Assembly: GCA_030765065.1 (NCBI GenBank)
Contig: CM060987.1
Location: 71,806,557 to 71,870,556 of the forward strand
Direction of reading: 5' to 3'
From: Deroplatys truncata
Lineage: Eukaryota > Arthropoda > Insecta > Mantodea > Mantidae
DNA length: 64,000 nt
The notes beneath the pieces are model-generated. The model did no database searches. It was not told the origin of the DNA and saw only the letters and a list, made by a program, of their open reading frames with translations. The position numbers and the translations under genes are program-made. Below are positions 24,472-36,135 of this stretch, piece by piece. Numbering within the stretch: the stretch's first letter is position 1; each line of letters starts with the position of its first letter.

Positions 24472-25095
24472 ACTTTCTAATACCACCTACATAGTAGGTA
24501 AAGAAAATATCGCACTTCACACAAAAATCCAATACCGAGATTTCATCTGAAATGTTTTGAGGGCTTCTGAATCCTAAAAAAAAAGCATTGTCAGAAAAAC
24601 GTCCGCGCGTGTGTGTGCGCTCACGCTTGTGTGTGAGAGCATGATAACTCAACGAAAAGTCGTATAAATACCAAACTTGGTATTTATATTTAGTACCTAC
24701 CAAAGATGCGACAGGTAGATTTACAAGAAATTCCCGCATCACAACTGCCTTTTACATAGAAGATTTGTCGGTATTTTTATTTTCTCAAAAATGGTGCAAA
24801 CTATTTTGATTAAATCACCGTATGTTAGTGATATTTACATGACAAATCTATGTCTTGAATTTTCTAGGAATAGCCTGTGAAGTTCTGTTTTCGGACGTAA
24901 TCTTATTTAATCTTGTTTAACTTGTAAAGTTACGCGATAGACAAATCCATTGGACACCCCTCCCCCCAAAAAAGGTAGATCTCTTTAAAACACACAATTT
25001 ATTTCAAATCTTTTTTATGCTTTTTTTTGGCATCAGGCATTTCCAAGATATCCGTTATTAGTGGTTGTTTTGTTCAATACTTCGCCATTCTTTTA
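24472..25095 (+). mobile_element. HINE-like repeat, copy 5 (old)
   Basis: Starts ACTTTCTAATACCACCTA after a T-run. It shows the head segment ('aaaaatccaataccgagat'), a GT-rich centre at 24605-24640, 'ataccaaacttggta' at 24667 and a C-run before 'aaaaaaggtagatctc'. The 3' third is too decayed to place the end exactly. Confidence 0.7.
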
Positions 25096-26635
25096 AAAGT
25101 CCTGTCTACATTCAGTTGTTTCCCGTGATTGCATTGAAAGAGCGTATATATATCGTCCAATTCTTAAACATTTGGCTATTGCTATTCCTTTTGTATGCAT
25201 TACGAAGCGTATAATGTAGCTAGTATTTCTGCACTAATAAACGAAAGCGATGCGAATGTAACTTCTTTTTTTAAAGCGTTTCCCACTATTTTTGTACGCA
25301 TATACCAACTAAGATTCACTTTTCGAGTTTATCAAACATTACATTTTAATTGGGTTACAAATACATAATGAAGCTCATATTTCATGTGTTCACCTGTGAT
25401 GCTTATATGGTCTCCTAATAAATACCTTTTTGAGGGTTTTCGCCGATATTCGAATGCACTGCGCAAAGGAAAACATTCCTGGTCTGTTCTGTGATCAGTA
25501 GCCTATTTCTTCGGATGCTCCGCTTCCAGTGTTTTATACGCATTTTTTAAGGACATTTTCTCCTTAGCTTGTCATGCCATGTCGTCTTTTTGCCCTAGAG
25601 GACGCATACATTACACTGCCGCTAGCTTGTTTGCGTGAATAAAGAAATCATTGGCTGTGCGTGCACTGTGGAAGGTAAACTTAATACCTCATTTTCCTCT
25701 TCTGCATTCCGTATGTGAAAGATTGAACAGTGCCAGATTTCGTAATTGCTATACAAAATGGCTGGACTTATATTTCAATTTATAGTTTTAAATTTGTTTT
25801 TTGGGCAGTTCAATGTACTGATTCGGTTGTTGTTGAACTGAACACTAGAAGTGGAAATCATGGTTCCAAATAAGCGCTCCAAAGAAAGTCAAGTGCATCT
25901 ACAAGAATTTATTTTCTCGTAACCGGAACAGCAAGATGCTCTTGGCCCACTTTTCGTCTGATTCGGTTCATAATTATACGAGAGACAATTTTGTTGTGAA
26001 CGTATTTAAGTTTTTGTGTAAGTAATTCGCTTCTTTCGTAATTATTTCAGCAGAAGAGAGCGCAGGATAATAACTGGATCAGTAGAGAGAGTTTAACACG
26101 TCTGTTGTCGCCAGGAATTTGTATGTGAACTTTTTTGATTTGAAACTTTCAAACGCATTAGTAGATTTATATTAAATAACTCACATAAATACACATAATT
26201 ACTTGATACATTTTGTTTGGGATAATGAACCTCAGAAGGAATGTAGATAAGCAGTCTTGGATGATGCAATAACTTATGGACGTGCAGTACATGATGAATT
26301 TATCTGCAGGTGCGAGGGTTGTTAATTAGTCTTTGTATGTCGGATCGAGACGGTGTTGGTGTTGCTACTTTAGTGTAAGGCACTCTTTAATCTAACAACG
26401 GCATCACGAGAGCCACTTGAAGCTTTGAGTGGGAGGTGCAATGAATGAAGTCGGCCGCTATAGGTTTACATCTCACGCGAGAAGCAAAATGTCGACCATC
26501 CTTGCAATTGAGGTTAGCTCGAGTTGGAATAACAAAGAGAAGGCAATACGAACGGCCTTTATTTTAGAGGCAATGTTTGTATCTTAATGTTAAATCGGAT
26601 GAATTGATTATAAGGCTTTTTTTTCCTCCGTGGAC

Positions 26636-26638
<3 letters not shown>
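25096..26638. other. Non-coding stretch, nothing recognised
   Basis: No gene or element ends identified. Composition is unremarkable. Confidence 0.45.
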
Positions 26639-26686
<48 letters not shown>

Positions 26687-26687
26687 T
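26639..26687. repeat. (ATT)n microsatellite
   Basis: About 16 units ending in a T-rich tail. Confidence 0.95.
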
Positions 26688-26780
26688 TATTTTTTTATGT
26701 TTTAACATCCACTAATGGAGGCGGATTCATTTCCTTTGTTCCTTGATTTATACTCCTTTTTATATGCTTAGTTTATTTAC

Positions 26781-26960
26781 ATGCGAAGTTTTGCATCCCA
26801 TCAAAGAATTCTATATCGAGATTTCACCCGAAATATGTAGTCATTTTCAAGTCAACTGAACCCTGGCAACTAAAAATGTAGAGCCCGTTGAAATATATGT
26901 TTCATGCCCAATAACTTTTCAGTAGTATGAACCGTTTTCGGAATATTCGTTGCTTCATCT
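26781..26960 (+). mobile_element. HINE-like repeat, copy 6 (internally deleted fragment)
   Basis: It keeps only a head piece ('tctatatcgagatttcaccc') joined directly to the 'aaaaatgtagagcccgttga' segment that normally lies about 450 bp further on. The whole centre is missing. Confidence 0.55.
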
Positions 26961-27108
26961 CTTCCCAAGTTGAATTCCTGTGGGGCATCCATAAAGTATC
27001 TTCGAGATTCTCTCTTTCTTTCCCGTATGGGTTTATAAGTTACGAAAATTGACTACGGCAACAGTGGTGTGCTGTTTTCCGATTGTGCATGCAACCATAA
27101 CTATGTTG

Positions 27109-27380
27109 TCATCCTCCGTGGTGTAATGGTTAGCATGCTAGCCTCTAGTTCCCGAGGTCGCGGATTCAAACCCGGCGTAGGGCGATGGATTTTTTTCGGG
27201 CGTAAAAATCCTTAGCATGGCTTCCTTCTGAAGGGAAATAAAGCCGGTGGTCCCGTGTCGTAGATTTACGGTAGGTAAAAGAACCTCAAGCCTCATAAAG
27301 AGGCCTCTGAGCAAAATTACCGGTCTTTCACGCCCAATATTGAATGGGACGCTAAGGACCATAGTAGTCCATAAATAAAA
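27109..27380 (+). mobile_element. tRNA-headed SINE, copy 2 (most complete)
   Basis: Best copy of the family. The A-box region is GTGGTGTAATGGTTAGCATG and the B-box is GGATTCAAACCCGGC. A body follows with 'gatggatttttttcgggcg', 'ggtggtcccgtgtcgtag', 'ctttcacgcccaatattgaa' and the end GTCCATAAATAAAACTCAA. It is about 270 bp. An accidental minus-strand frame runs through it, which would attract spurious gene calls wherever the SINE occurs. It lies right beside a Tc1 fragment whose inner edge it may have interrupted. Confidence 0.85.
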
Positions 27381-27394
27381 CTCAATTTAAGTTT

Positions 27395-27722
27395 TCAAAT
27401 GTCGGCGGTCTCTGCGGCCTGTGCGCTTTTGTGCTGTACATGTCCCTTCACGTTTCTACTTCACATCAGGAACAGTGGACCTAGGGATGTTTAGGAGTGT
27501 GGAAATCCCGCGTACAGACTTCTGACACAAGTGACTGCCAATCACCTGACCACGTTCGAAGTCCGTGAGTTCCACGGAGCGTCCCATTCTGCTGTTTCAC
27601 GATGTCTAATGACTACTGAGGTCGCGGATAATGAGTACCATGCAGTAGGTGGCAGCGCAAAGCACCTAGGATGAAAAACGTATTTTTGTGGGGGTGTCCG
27701 TATACTTTTGATCACATAGTGT
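27395..27722 (-). mobile_element. Tc1-like element, 5' end with transposase N-terminus
   Basis: The right edge is a clean Tc1-type terminal repeat, read on the minus strand as CACTATGTGATCAAAAGTAT followed by ACGGACACC. About 100 bp inside, a minus-strand frame starts at 27587. It reads MGRSVELTDFERGQVIGSHL, then SVRGISTLLNIPRSTVPDV, the helix-turn-helix DNA-binding domain of this group. It continues to the basic linker (KRTGRR) before the element is cut off near 27400, next to SINE copy 2. The catalytic domain is absent. The readable frame suggests it is younger than the mariners here. Confidence 0.8.
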
Positions 27723-28702
27723 ATACGAACACTCTGGAACACTCGAATTTTGTTGTGATGTGCTATTTTAAACTATTGTAAATGTTATTTAAGCAGATAG
27801 GGGTATCAGTAGTTGGAGTCGTGCGCAAAGCACACGGTATAACGTGATATGGCTATAGCATGCACGGTTGCTAAACGACCGTACTGAATTGTCAGTCACG
27901 AGTTTATCTCTTTTCTTGGTTTCCGCAGCTCATTACCACGTGGCTACGAAACGTCAATCAACAAATGATACCATTTAACATCTGCGGAACAAAATTTGGA
28001 TAAGATAATATTGTTAGTATGCAAGTTTGATCGTGAAAACTAAGCGTGGAGTATAAATAAGAGGGAAACAAGTACAAGGCCATTCGAAATTTGTTTAGTC
28101 CAGATCGTTATACCCTTATGGATCATATTCTAAATAAAGACTTAGCAAGGCGGATTGTTCAGATATACCAACAAGCTAACCAATAGGAAGTGGAGAATCC
28201 GATTGCAACTGATTTCAACGCAGTGGTTGTTTAGACATGGGATCCCATGCACTCCCTGGGGGTTATTTTGATAGTAACTATGCGCAAGAATATTGCAATT
28301 CGGGGGCACAGTACCTCGTCCAGTGTTGGATAACAAGGCTTGGCACCAGCGTAGTTGGAAGGCAGGTATCAAATTATATTTTATGTTTCTTTGGGAATGC
28401 AAGTTTGAATTATAATGCACATCATAAAAGCTGCATATGGGTATTTGTTTTGCAAATATGCATTAAATTGATTATGGTAAAGGGTAGTTGATAATGAATT
28501 TTTAGTTTCTCTGCTGCGTTTATTAAAGTTTTGAAAATAACGAGTTTTTACAAATGAATGGAATAATTCCTTAAACATTGTAGAATCACCATTCAGTTCC
28601 AATTTTGCCTTACATTGCCTTTAAATACCCAAACGTTGCGTTTATATGAATGTGCTTAGGCGTGTGCAAATAGCGCCTAAGATTTTAAAAACATAATTTT
28701 AT
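27723..28702. other. Non-coding stretch, nothing recognised
   Basis: Overlapping frames at 28142-28602 on both strands show no domain or coding bias. No element ends seen. Confidence 0.4.
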
Positions 28703-29530
28703 TACTTTCTCTACTACGTATAGTAAGTAGAGGAAGTATTGCATTCCATCCAAAAATTCGATACCGAGATTTCACCGGAAATACATGTCGTGAGGCTCCC
28801 TGAATAAAAAAGAAAACACATAATAAAAAAACATTAAAAATTAGAAAAACATCCGTCTGTGTGGACGTGTGTCTGTGAGCAGCGTAACTCAAAAACGAAA
28901 AGTAGGATAAATACCAGACTGGTATGTATGTTTAGTATTTTTCAAAGATGCGACAAGAAGATTTTCAAGAAAATCCGTTCCATTTATATGGAACTTTTTC
29001 GAAAATTTTGATTTTGTTAAAAATGGCTCTATATTTAAGATATTTTCATGACAAATGAAGTGTATATCTTGAATTTTCTGGGAATGTCCCCAAAAGAAGC
29101 CCTCATTCTGAATGACTTTTACATAACTAGTAAACCGTAAGAGAGAGACGAATTTTTTCTACACAAAAGTAATGCAGATCTCGTAATCACACACAATTTA
29201 TGCGAAACTTTTTTTTTATGTAAACCATTTCCGAGATATTCCTTGTTGTTCAAATTTTCCAATACTTTTTCTCAAATAGGAATTCGTTATTCCTTTTTTC
29301 TGTCCTGAACATACAAAGAGAATGAAATGCTCCACATAGCGACCAGCTCCCAAAAGATTTTACTATCACTTAAAACCTACCATATTCTCCTTGCACCTAC
29401 AAAAAAGTTAGCAATAAGCTTCTGCAAAGGTTTATCTCGATTAACATGAAGTAGATGGAGAATAGAAGTTTGTAAAAATAGTTGGTACAAGAGTGGAGAA
29501 AGTCATGTGCGTGTAACACCAGAATTTTTT
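28703..29530 (+). mobile_element. HINE-like repeat, copy 7 (near full length)
   Basis: Starts ACTTTCTCTACTACGTATAG after 'ttttatt' and ends GTGTAACACCAGAATTTTTT. All family landmarks are present in order, with small deletions in the 28980-29040 part. It is one of the better copies for building a consensus. Confidence 0.9.
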
Positions 29531-30260
29531 CCAATGTTTTCCCAGTTTGAATTGCTCGCCATTATGCAATTATTGTTCAATTTCTTCCAGTTTTCGGTAC
29601 GGGTTCTTTAAAGGTCGATGAGTCCTAAATCGCGTTTACCTAATATCTAGTATAGTGGTTGTAATAATTTAATACATTTAGTAAATTAAAAGTGTACATA
29701 CTTAATTATTTTTTTCATGTAAGCTTGTTTACATTACACAAAAGTTTGTACTTTATTGTAAAGAACCAGTTCTAGGAAGAGGATGCAAAATATATCTAAG
29801 TTTTAAAACTTGAATTTCACGTGAGACTCGATTTAAAATTATTTTCTTAGAAAGTTAAGTGCATAATGTTAAAATTGTGTTGAACACTGTTTAACATTTT
29901 CAGGTAAATTGTTGAATTTCTAGAAACTAGGAATCTCAGTACCGAGTACCCTTTGAAATGCAGTTTTAATGTGTAATCTGGAAACAAAAATGTGATGACC
30001 TTGCTTCAAGGACAGAAGCGGTGGAGTAAACAGAGCGTTGACCAACAATTTACGTTTTATTGCTGTGATCGTTGCCTGAACATCGGTAATTAAATGTTTT
30101 TTTTCTAGTCCCAAACATACCATTCGCCTTATTGACAGAACTCTATTTATAGTTCATTGGAGAAAAATCATTAGCTTTAAGAAATAAAACGGCATGGAAC
30201 GCAAGCTATGCCGCTGGTGTTCTAATAGAAAGCATAACTTGTATTTTAGATGCAATTTTT
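29531..30260. other. Non-coding stretch, nothing recognised
   Basis: AT-rich spacer between two same-orientation repeat copies. Confidence 0.45.
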
Positions 30261-31119
30261 ACTTTCTCTAGTACGTATAGTAAGTAGGGGAAGTATTGTA
30301 TCCCACCCAAAAATTCGATACCGAGATTTCCCCGGAAATATATGTATTGAGACCCCCTGAATCCAAAAAAAAAAAAAAAAAACATTGTTGGAAACATGTC
30401 CATGTGTGTGTCTGTCTGTGAACAGCATAACTCAGAAACGAACAGTCGTATAAACACCAAACTTGGCATTTAGGTTCAATATCTTCCAGAGATGCGACAC
30501 GAAGGTTTTCAAGAAAATCCCTCCACCCCAGATTCCCCTTTACATGGAACATTTTTCGAAAGTTTTAATTTTCTCAAAATGCCTCTTAACGATTTTGATT
30601 AAAATATCATATGTTTAAGATATTTTCATGACAAATAAAATGTATATCTTGAATTTTCTGGGAATGTCTCCTAAAGTATTCTTCATTGCGAACAACTTCG
30701 GTATAACTGGTAAACCATAAGAGATAGACAAAATTTTACTACACAAAAAATGTAGGTCGCGTTAAAATACACAATTTGTCATATACATTGTTTTCGTTGA
30801 GTGAACCATTTTCGAGATATTGCTTGTTATTACGTTAAATTTTCCAATACTTTACTTTTTCGCAAATGGGAATTCGTTATTCATTTTTTTTTGTCGTGGT
30901 AATGCAAAGAGAATTGAATACTCCACATAGCAACCACCTCTTAAAATATTTGACTATCGTTGAAACCCTACCATATTCCCCTTGCATTTACAAGAAAATT
31001 AACAATAAGATTAACATCTCGATATCTCGATTAACATGAAGCATATGGAGAATAAGCGTTTCTAAAAATAATTTGTACAAGAGTAGGGAAAGCCATGTGA
31101 GTGTAACACATGAATTTTT
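30261..31119 (+). mobile_element. HINE-like repeat, copy 8 (reference copy, full length)
   Basis: Best example of the family. The 5' end ACTTTCTCTAGTACGTATAG contains a short palindrome and follows a T-run. The centre has a GT-rich patch ('tgtgtgtgtctgtctg', about 30404). Near the 3' end GAGTAGGGAAAG repeats the 5' end in inverse form. About 20 bp further lies a hairpin: ATGTG, seven bases, then CACAT, followed by a T-run. No protein domain is readable in any frame, and the shared short frames among copies are by-products of sequence similarity. Length 859 bp. Confidence 0.9.
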
Positions 31120-32800
31120 TTGTACTCGCGATGCCTTATAAGCTGTTGGAGGACGTTTTCGTGTTAAGGTGTGTATGTGCTGATATGCACACACTAGTAA
31201 CACAACGTTCCTGTACTGGAGGTTCATAAATAGCATCACGCCTTTCCCCACAGATCAATATACTAATTGTATCACTGGACGTTGCATGACTGCAGCAGGA
31301 TCAGCTATGGGAATTATAGAGTTCAAAATTACATGTTTAAAATAGCGTGCAACTTTAGTTGTAATTATGGCTTCGGTCATCTTGTATTAACGGCAAGGTT
31401 TGTTAATTGTCTTAGGTGTGTTTACACTATCTTGGACATATCGTGAAATTTCGAGTCGAGTTGACAGATTAAGGAGATACAGTACAGCGTGGAAGTATAA
31501 CAAACATATCTGTAGATTGCAGTAAGAGGAATAAAATGTTCACACAATAGGTAGTTTTTGCACAGCCTACCGTAAGCGCTAATACCACGTGGTGAATTTT
31601 CTCCGCATGCGTCGTCTTGTAACGATAACGTCAGTAATATAAGACGACATTCTAACCGATTTGGAGTAAGGATTTATAGTAAATATCATTGGCTGATCAT
31701 CTAAGAATAAGTGATCTAACTCTGGTGTCAGACGTTATTGCCGCAAAGCAGTAAGCTTATGGACGGAAATTCATGAAATCCAGTACACAGAATTAGCGCT
31801 TCATGGTGCTAAACCTCAAAAGCATTACATTTATACGGTTTTCAAAAGGAAAATATTCTCGACAGTTCTGGTTGCTTAAATCATTTAAATCAAATCTAGG
31901 AATCTCCCAAGTGCGGATTTTGAATTTCTCTTGTTCTGCTATTATAATGACATTTAAAAAATATTTTCGGTGAGCTCAGATGCGGAGGTTTGAAGTAAGT
32001 CCTCCATTTTATATATTATGTTGACGATGCCGCATTCAGCGATCGAGTCGAAAACTATAGCCGTAAAAGAGGTTAATGCATTTACGGTATTGGTTAACGC
32101 GAGGAAACACTATACCGTATCAGTAAACACGTTATTCCATAATGTTTCTCAAATTAGTGAATCATTTAGAAATGTAGATCCAAAAGTTGCTCTCGGCAGA
32201 ACCGTAAAAGAAACGAAAGCATACTTATTTTGCTAACTATAACCGCCTCGAGTAGCTTATCCGTAAATTTGAAGAACTACATATAATGAATCGGAACAGC
32301 ACACACGCGCCCAATGATTTGAGATTGTAAGATCTGTTGTCTAAACACCCCTACTGCGATACCGTTAGCACATTCTATTTTGGGGACTCCTTTTCCTTTT
32401 CTTTTTTATTAATTCCTGCGCGAATTTTCCTTTCCTGCGCGAATCAGGTTGTCTTCTGGCCAACTATTGCCTCTGCGGAAACTTGCGAATTCGTTGACAG
32501 TCCACTAACGCACATTCTTGCCTGGTAAATCTCGTTACTACACTTATTCCGACATAGATTTGTAACCTGCAATATCCATTGTTTGAAAGCTTGGCTATTT
32601 TTGCTTTAAATTCATGTTAAATTATGGACAACTTCACTGACTTATGAAGCTATGACGCTTTGCCTCTCCGAACGATGCTCATAATACATAAACAACACGG
32701 CTGGACCAGCGACCGTGGCCGTTGATACATCTCTTAGCAAAAAGTATTTTCTAGTCTACTTTTTCTCAGTTTTGGTTTTGTATGATTCTAAGCTATTTCT
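31120..32800. other. Non-coding stretch, nothing recognised
   Basis: A 72-codon plus frame at 32018-32236 and a 63-codon frame at 32337-32528 have no recognised domain. Confidence 0.45.
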
Positions 32801-33113
32801 ACTTTCTCTACTACATATAGTAAGTAGGGGAAGTATTGCATTCTATCCAAAAGTTGGATATCGAGATTTCACCGGAAATGTTTTGAGGTCCCTGAGTCCA
32901 AAAAAAAAGCATTTTTAGAAAAAGGTCCGTGAATGTGTCTGTAAACAGCATAACTCAAAAACGAAAAGTCGGATGAATACCAGACTTGGTATTTAGATTC
33001 AATATCTTTTCAAACATACACTCAACGATTTTCAAGGAAATCCCCCACCCACTTTACATGAACATTTTTCGAAAATGTTTATATTCCCAAAAATGTCTTT
33101 AACATTTTGATTA

Positions 33114-33608
33114 CATCCACTTCACCTAAACGACTTGTATTATCTAGGCAGACAAACATGGAAAGCCACATCTAGAAGCAAGTTACACAATGTCTACATT
33201 TTCGAGTCCAAACTTCAACACTCATTTCAACCGCAAAGACCAAGTTTATTAACTCGACTACGTATTGGACATACTTCTATAACGCACAAACATCTCAACA
33301 GTGACCTTCCTCCTGTGTGCGTCCTCTGCAGATCAAACGTCACATTTCATTAAGTTACAGCCTGCCGTCGCTATGTACAACACATCCCCAACAGCCTACC
33401 AGGCGCCCTTAATTCAACACAACACAAAACTTTGAACTTTATGAAAGCGATCATAATTGTATAACTATGTAACACATCTACCTAGAGAATTTAATGAATT
33501 ATGTCCTATTGCTGTTTAAAATATTGTATTTTGATTATAATCACGTTCTGTATCTTAAAGTAGTCGTGATATGACTTTAAAGTTGAAGCGACAATAAAGA
33601 ATATATAA
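33114..33608 (+). mobile_element. 5'-truncated LINE tail (RNase H-type, I/Jockey-like), inside repeat copy 9
   Basis: The plus strand reads the end of a LINE ORF2. FESKLQHSFQPQRPSLLTRL and LRIGHTSITHKHLNSDLPPV are followed by the cysteine knuckle CVLCRSNVTFH, the hallmark C-terminus of LINEs that carry RNase H. In-frame remnants continue (CRRYVQHIPNSLPG) before an AT-rich 3' region containing AATAAAGAATATATAATAAT. The 495 bp insert lacks RT and RNase H, so it was truncated at insertion. Compare the larger relative at 48090-49650. Confidence 0.8.
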
Positions 33609-33795
33609 TAATATGTCATATGTTTAAGATGCTTTCGTGACAAATGAAATGTATATCTTGCATTTTCTGGGAATGTCCCCTCTTCATTCTGAATGAATTT
33701 TGCATAACTGGTAAACCGTAAGAGAAAGACAAAATTTTACTACACAAAAAATGTAGATTTCGTTAAAACACACAACTTATGTTAATTTTTTTTGT

Positions 33796-33796
33796 A

Positions 33797-33850
<54 letters not shown>
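33796..33850. repeat. Compound (TG)n(AG)n microsatellite inside repeat copy 9
   Basis: About 8 TG units followed by about 19 GA units. Confidence 0.95.
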
Positions 33851-33851
<1 letters not shown>

Positions 33852-34172
33852 TATTTCCGAGGTATTCCTTGTTGCTTGTTTGAATTTTGTAGTACTTATA
33901 CTTTTTCTCAGATGGGAATTCGTTATTGGTTATTTTATGTCCTGGACATACAAAGAGAATGGAATGCTCCACATAGCAACTAGTTCTTACTAATGTTTGA
34001 CTGTCGCTTAAAGCCTGCCATATTCCCCTTGCACCTACAACAAAATTAACAATAAGATAAGTTTCTGCAAATGTTTATCTCGATTAACATGAAATAGATG
34101 GAGAATAAGCGTCTTTAAAAATAGTTTGTACAAGAGCAGAGAAAGCATGTGAGTGTAACACATCAGATTTTT

Positions 34173-35671
34173 CTAAAATATCTTTATTGCTTACTTTGTC
34201 TGAATTCTATACTTTGTTACTCCATATCCAGTTCTTTTTCTTTTGCATCACAACGGCGAAGTTCCCACAAGGTTGTGTGTTAGTACACACAACACTATTT
34301 CCCAATTAATTCTTTCTTTAAATGTCTACACCAGATCCCCAGGAGCTTCATTTTCTAATAACAGCTTTCTTTGCAATTGCGCTCCTCCGTTTTTACTTCA
34401 CCGCAGCTGATGTTATTTATCCCCAGCGATCCGCTTGCTGTACTATCCTATCTAATCTTCGCAAAATGTGATTTCGTTTTCCTTCCAGTGACAACATCGT
34501 TTGTCGTACTTGCATATTATGTACTTAATTGATGTAAGCTTTTTATTGGATTCGGAAAATTACCGATTGAAACCGCGTATCCACGTGTAATTTGCGTTTG
34601 TAGATGAATACGCGATTAGGTAGAGGAATTTCATAGGCAATCGGATAAACTACCGCTCTTTATATTAGCAACATGTTTCAAGTATCGTCCTCATAGCGGT
34701 GTATCGAGTAGTGGAACCGGCAACAGAATACGTTCCTTTAAGTAGTAAGGCAAAGAACTCGTTTCAACACGGATCGAAATCATACCTAAAATGGAATTCG
34801 CTGCAGTCTTGATAAATAAACAATGCGTGTTGTATGGAGGCGCGCTAACGATCCAATCTTTTCGCAGATGTTTCCTGGAGTTGCTAGAGGTAAGATAGTA
34901 GATGATTCTCACGCTCGGTTCGGAAAGTATAAGTGAAAGGTAAATTGGCAGTAGATAGAGCGCCATTTGCTTGGCCATGACCCCTTGCCGCAGGTAGGTG
35001 TGACCTGTCCGCCGTTCCCCTCCCTTCCAACACCTCGCTCGCCTGGTTCCCGTCCGGTCCCGAATTTCTGTTAAATAATTGAGTAGCGCTGGCCGAACTG
35101 TCTCGTCCAGTTGACGTAACAAACTCGCATCACCATTTCTACGGCACACGGTTAATGCATCAAGTGTGAAGTTTGTTGAGCTGAGAAAAATATTTGCTCA
35201 GTATACGATCGTTAACGTCCAGGTCGTTATTCCAGTTTCACGACAATCGTTTTCTCGGTTGATTCTTGGGAAAGGGGAAGACTAAAATATTTGAAATAAG
35301 AAGCTTTGTGTGTAAAGGCAATTTATGAACCGACATTCATATCTAATATCAAAACAAAACACATTCATGCTAATTTCTCGTTCCCATTGTGTTTTAAATT
35401 AACAAAATTATTGTTCGTTATTTACACTGAGGGTTTGATTTTTTTCTCCGTAGTATACCTAATAATCTCTAGAAAAACGTGTAGTGACGGGAGAGAATTT
35501 AAAATTTCTGTAGTATTAGTTCTAAGCTTATGTTTATACATATGCCCTTATGGAGATAATGTGAACATTTTAATTAATTGTAATTACTATCCAAAGTATT
35601 TAATAGTTTATAAAATTAGTGTTTCCAGTCCGATTCAGCCTTTCAACTTACTCCTACACGCGGCTAAAGTG
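34173..35671. other. Non-coding stretch, nothing recognised
   Basis: A GC-richer patch at 34970-35110 carries a 152-codon minus-strand frame (34691-35149). It is among the longest in the window but matches no family I know. See rejected items. Confidence 0.4.
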
Positions 35672-36135
35672 TAAGAGCAATAGTGTGAACAGCATAGCTC
35701 AGAAACGAAAACTCGAGATAAATACCAAGCTTAGTATTTGAGTTTACTATCCTCCAAAGATGCACCACGAAGATTTTAAAGATCATTCCCCACCCCATAT
35801 TACAAATTACATAGACAATTTTTCGATTTTTTTTTGTAAATCTCTTAACTATTTTGATTGAAATACCATAGGTATTTAAGATATTTACATGGTAAATAAA
35901 ACGTATATGTTGAATTTTCTGAAAATATTCTCCGATGTCATTAACGGATGGGATTTTGTACAATTTTCTATAGAACTGGTAAATGTTAAGCGGTAGATAA
36001 AAACTTACTACTCAAAAGGGATCTCTTTAAAACACAATTGATTTCAAATAACTTTTGGGGGGGGGGAATCAGCCACTTCCGAGATACCGTAGTTATTAGT
36101 TTGAATTTCCTCAATACGTTGACAAAGTGCTGACG
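35672..36135 (+). mobile_element. HINE-like repeat, copy 10 (5' truncated)
   Basis: Begins in the centre of the family ('tgtgaacagcatagctcaga') and follows it to the 'ttccgagatacc' segment, with a G-run where other copies have T or G runs. Both ends are missing. Confidence 0.7.

Larger units (their letters stand above)
32801..34172 (+). mobile_element. HINE-like repeat, copy 9 (split by a LINE tail)
   Basis: Head ACTTTCTCTACTACATATAG at 32801; tail GTGTAACACATCAGATTTTT at the right. The first part stops at 'acattttgatta' (33113) and the family resumes at 'aatatgtcatatgtttaag' (33609), the next consensus position, so 33114-33608 is an insert. It also contains a TG/GA microsatellite that has expanded where other copies have a simple T-run. 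Confidence 0.9.

Noticed and set aside
27138-27362. 74-codon minus-strand frame that repeats at 43099-43380
   Set aside because: Both lie inside copies of the tRNA-headed SINE. The shared peptide is a by-product of the repeat, not a gene.
30206-30552. Family of similar short peptides in several places (for example 20.0, 30.3, 40.0 and 45.0 kb)
   Set aside because: All map to the head of the 0.85 kb repeat in different frames and orientations. There is no preserved start, frame or length, so I do not treat them as a protein family.
34691-35149. 152-codon minus-strand open frame in a GC-richer patch
   Set aside because: No recognisable domain, signal peptide or splice context. A frame of this length is expected once or twice by chance in 64 kb. 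Transcript evidence would be needed.
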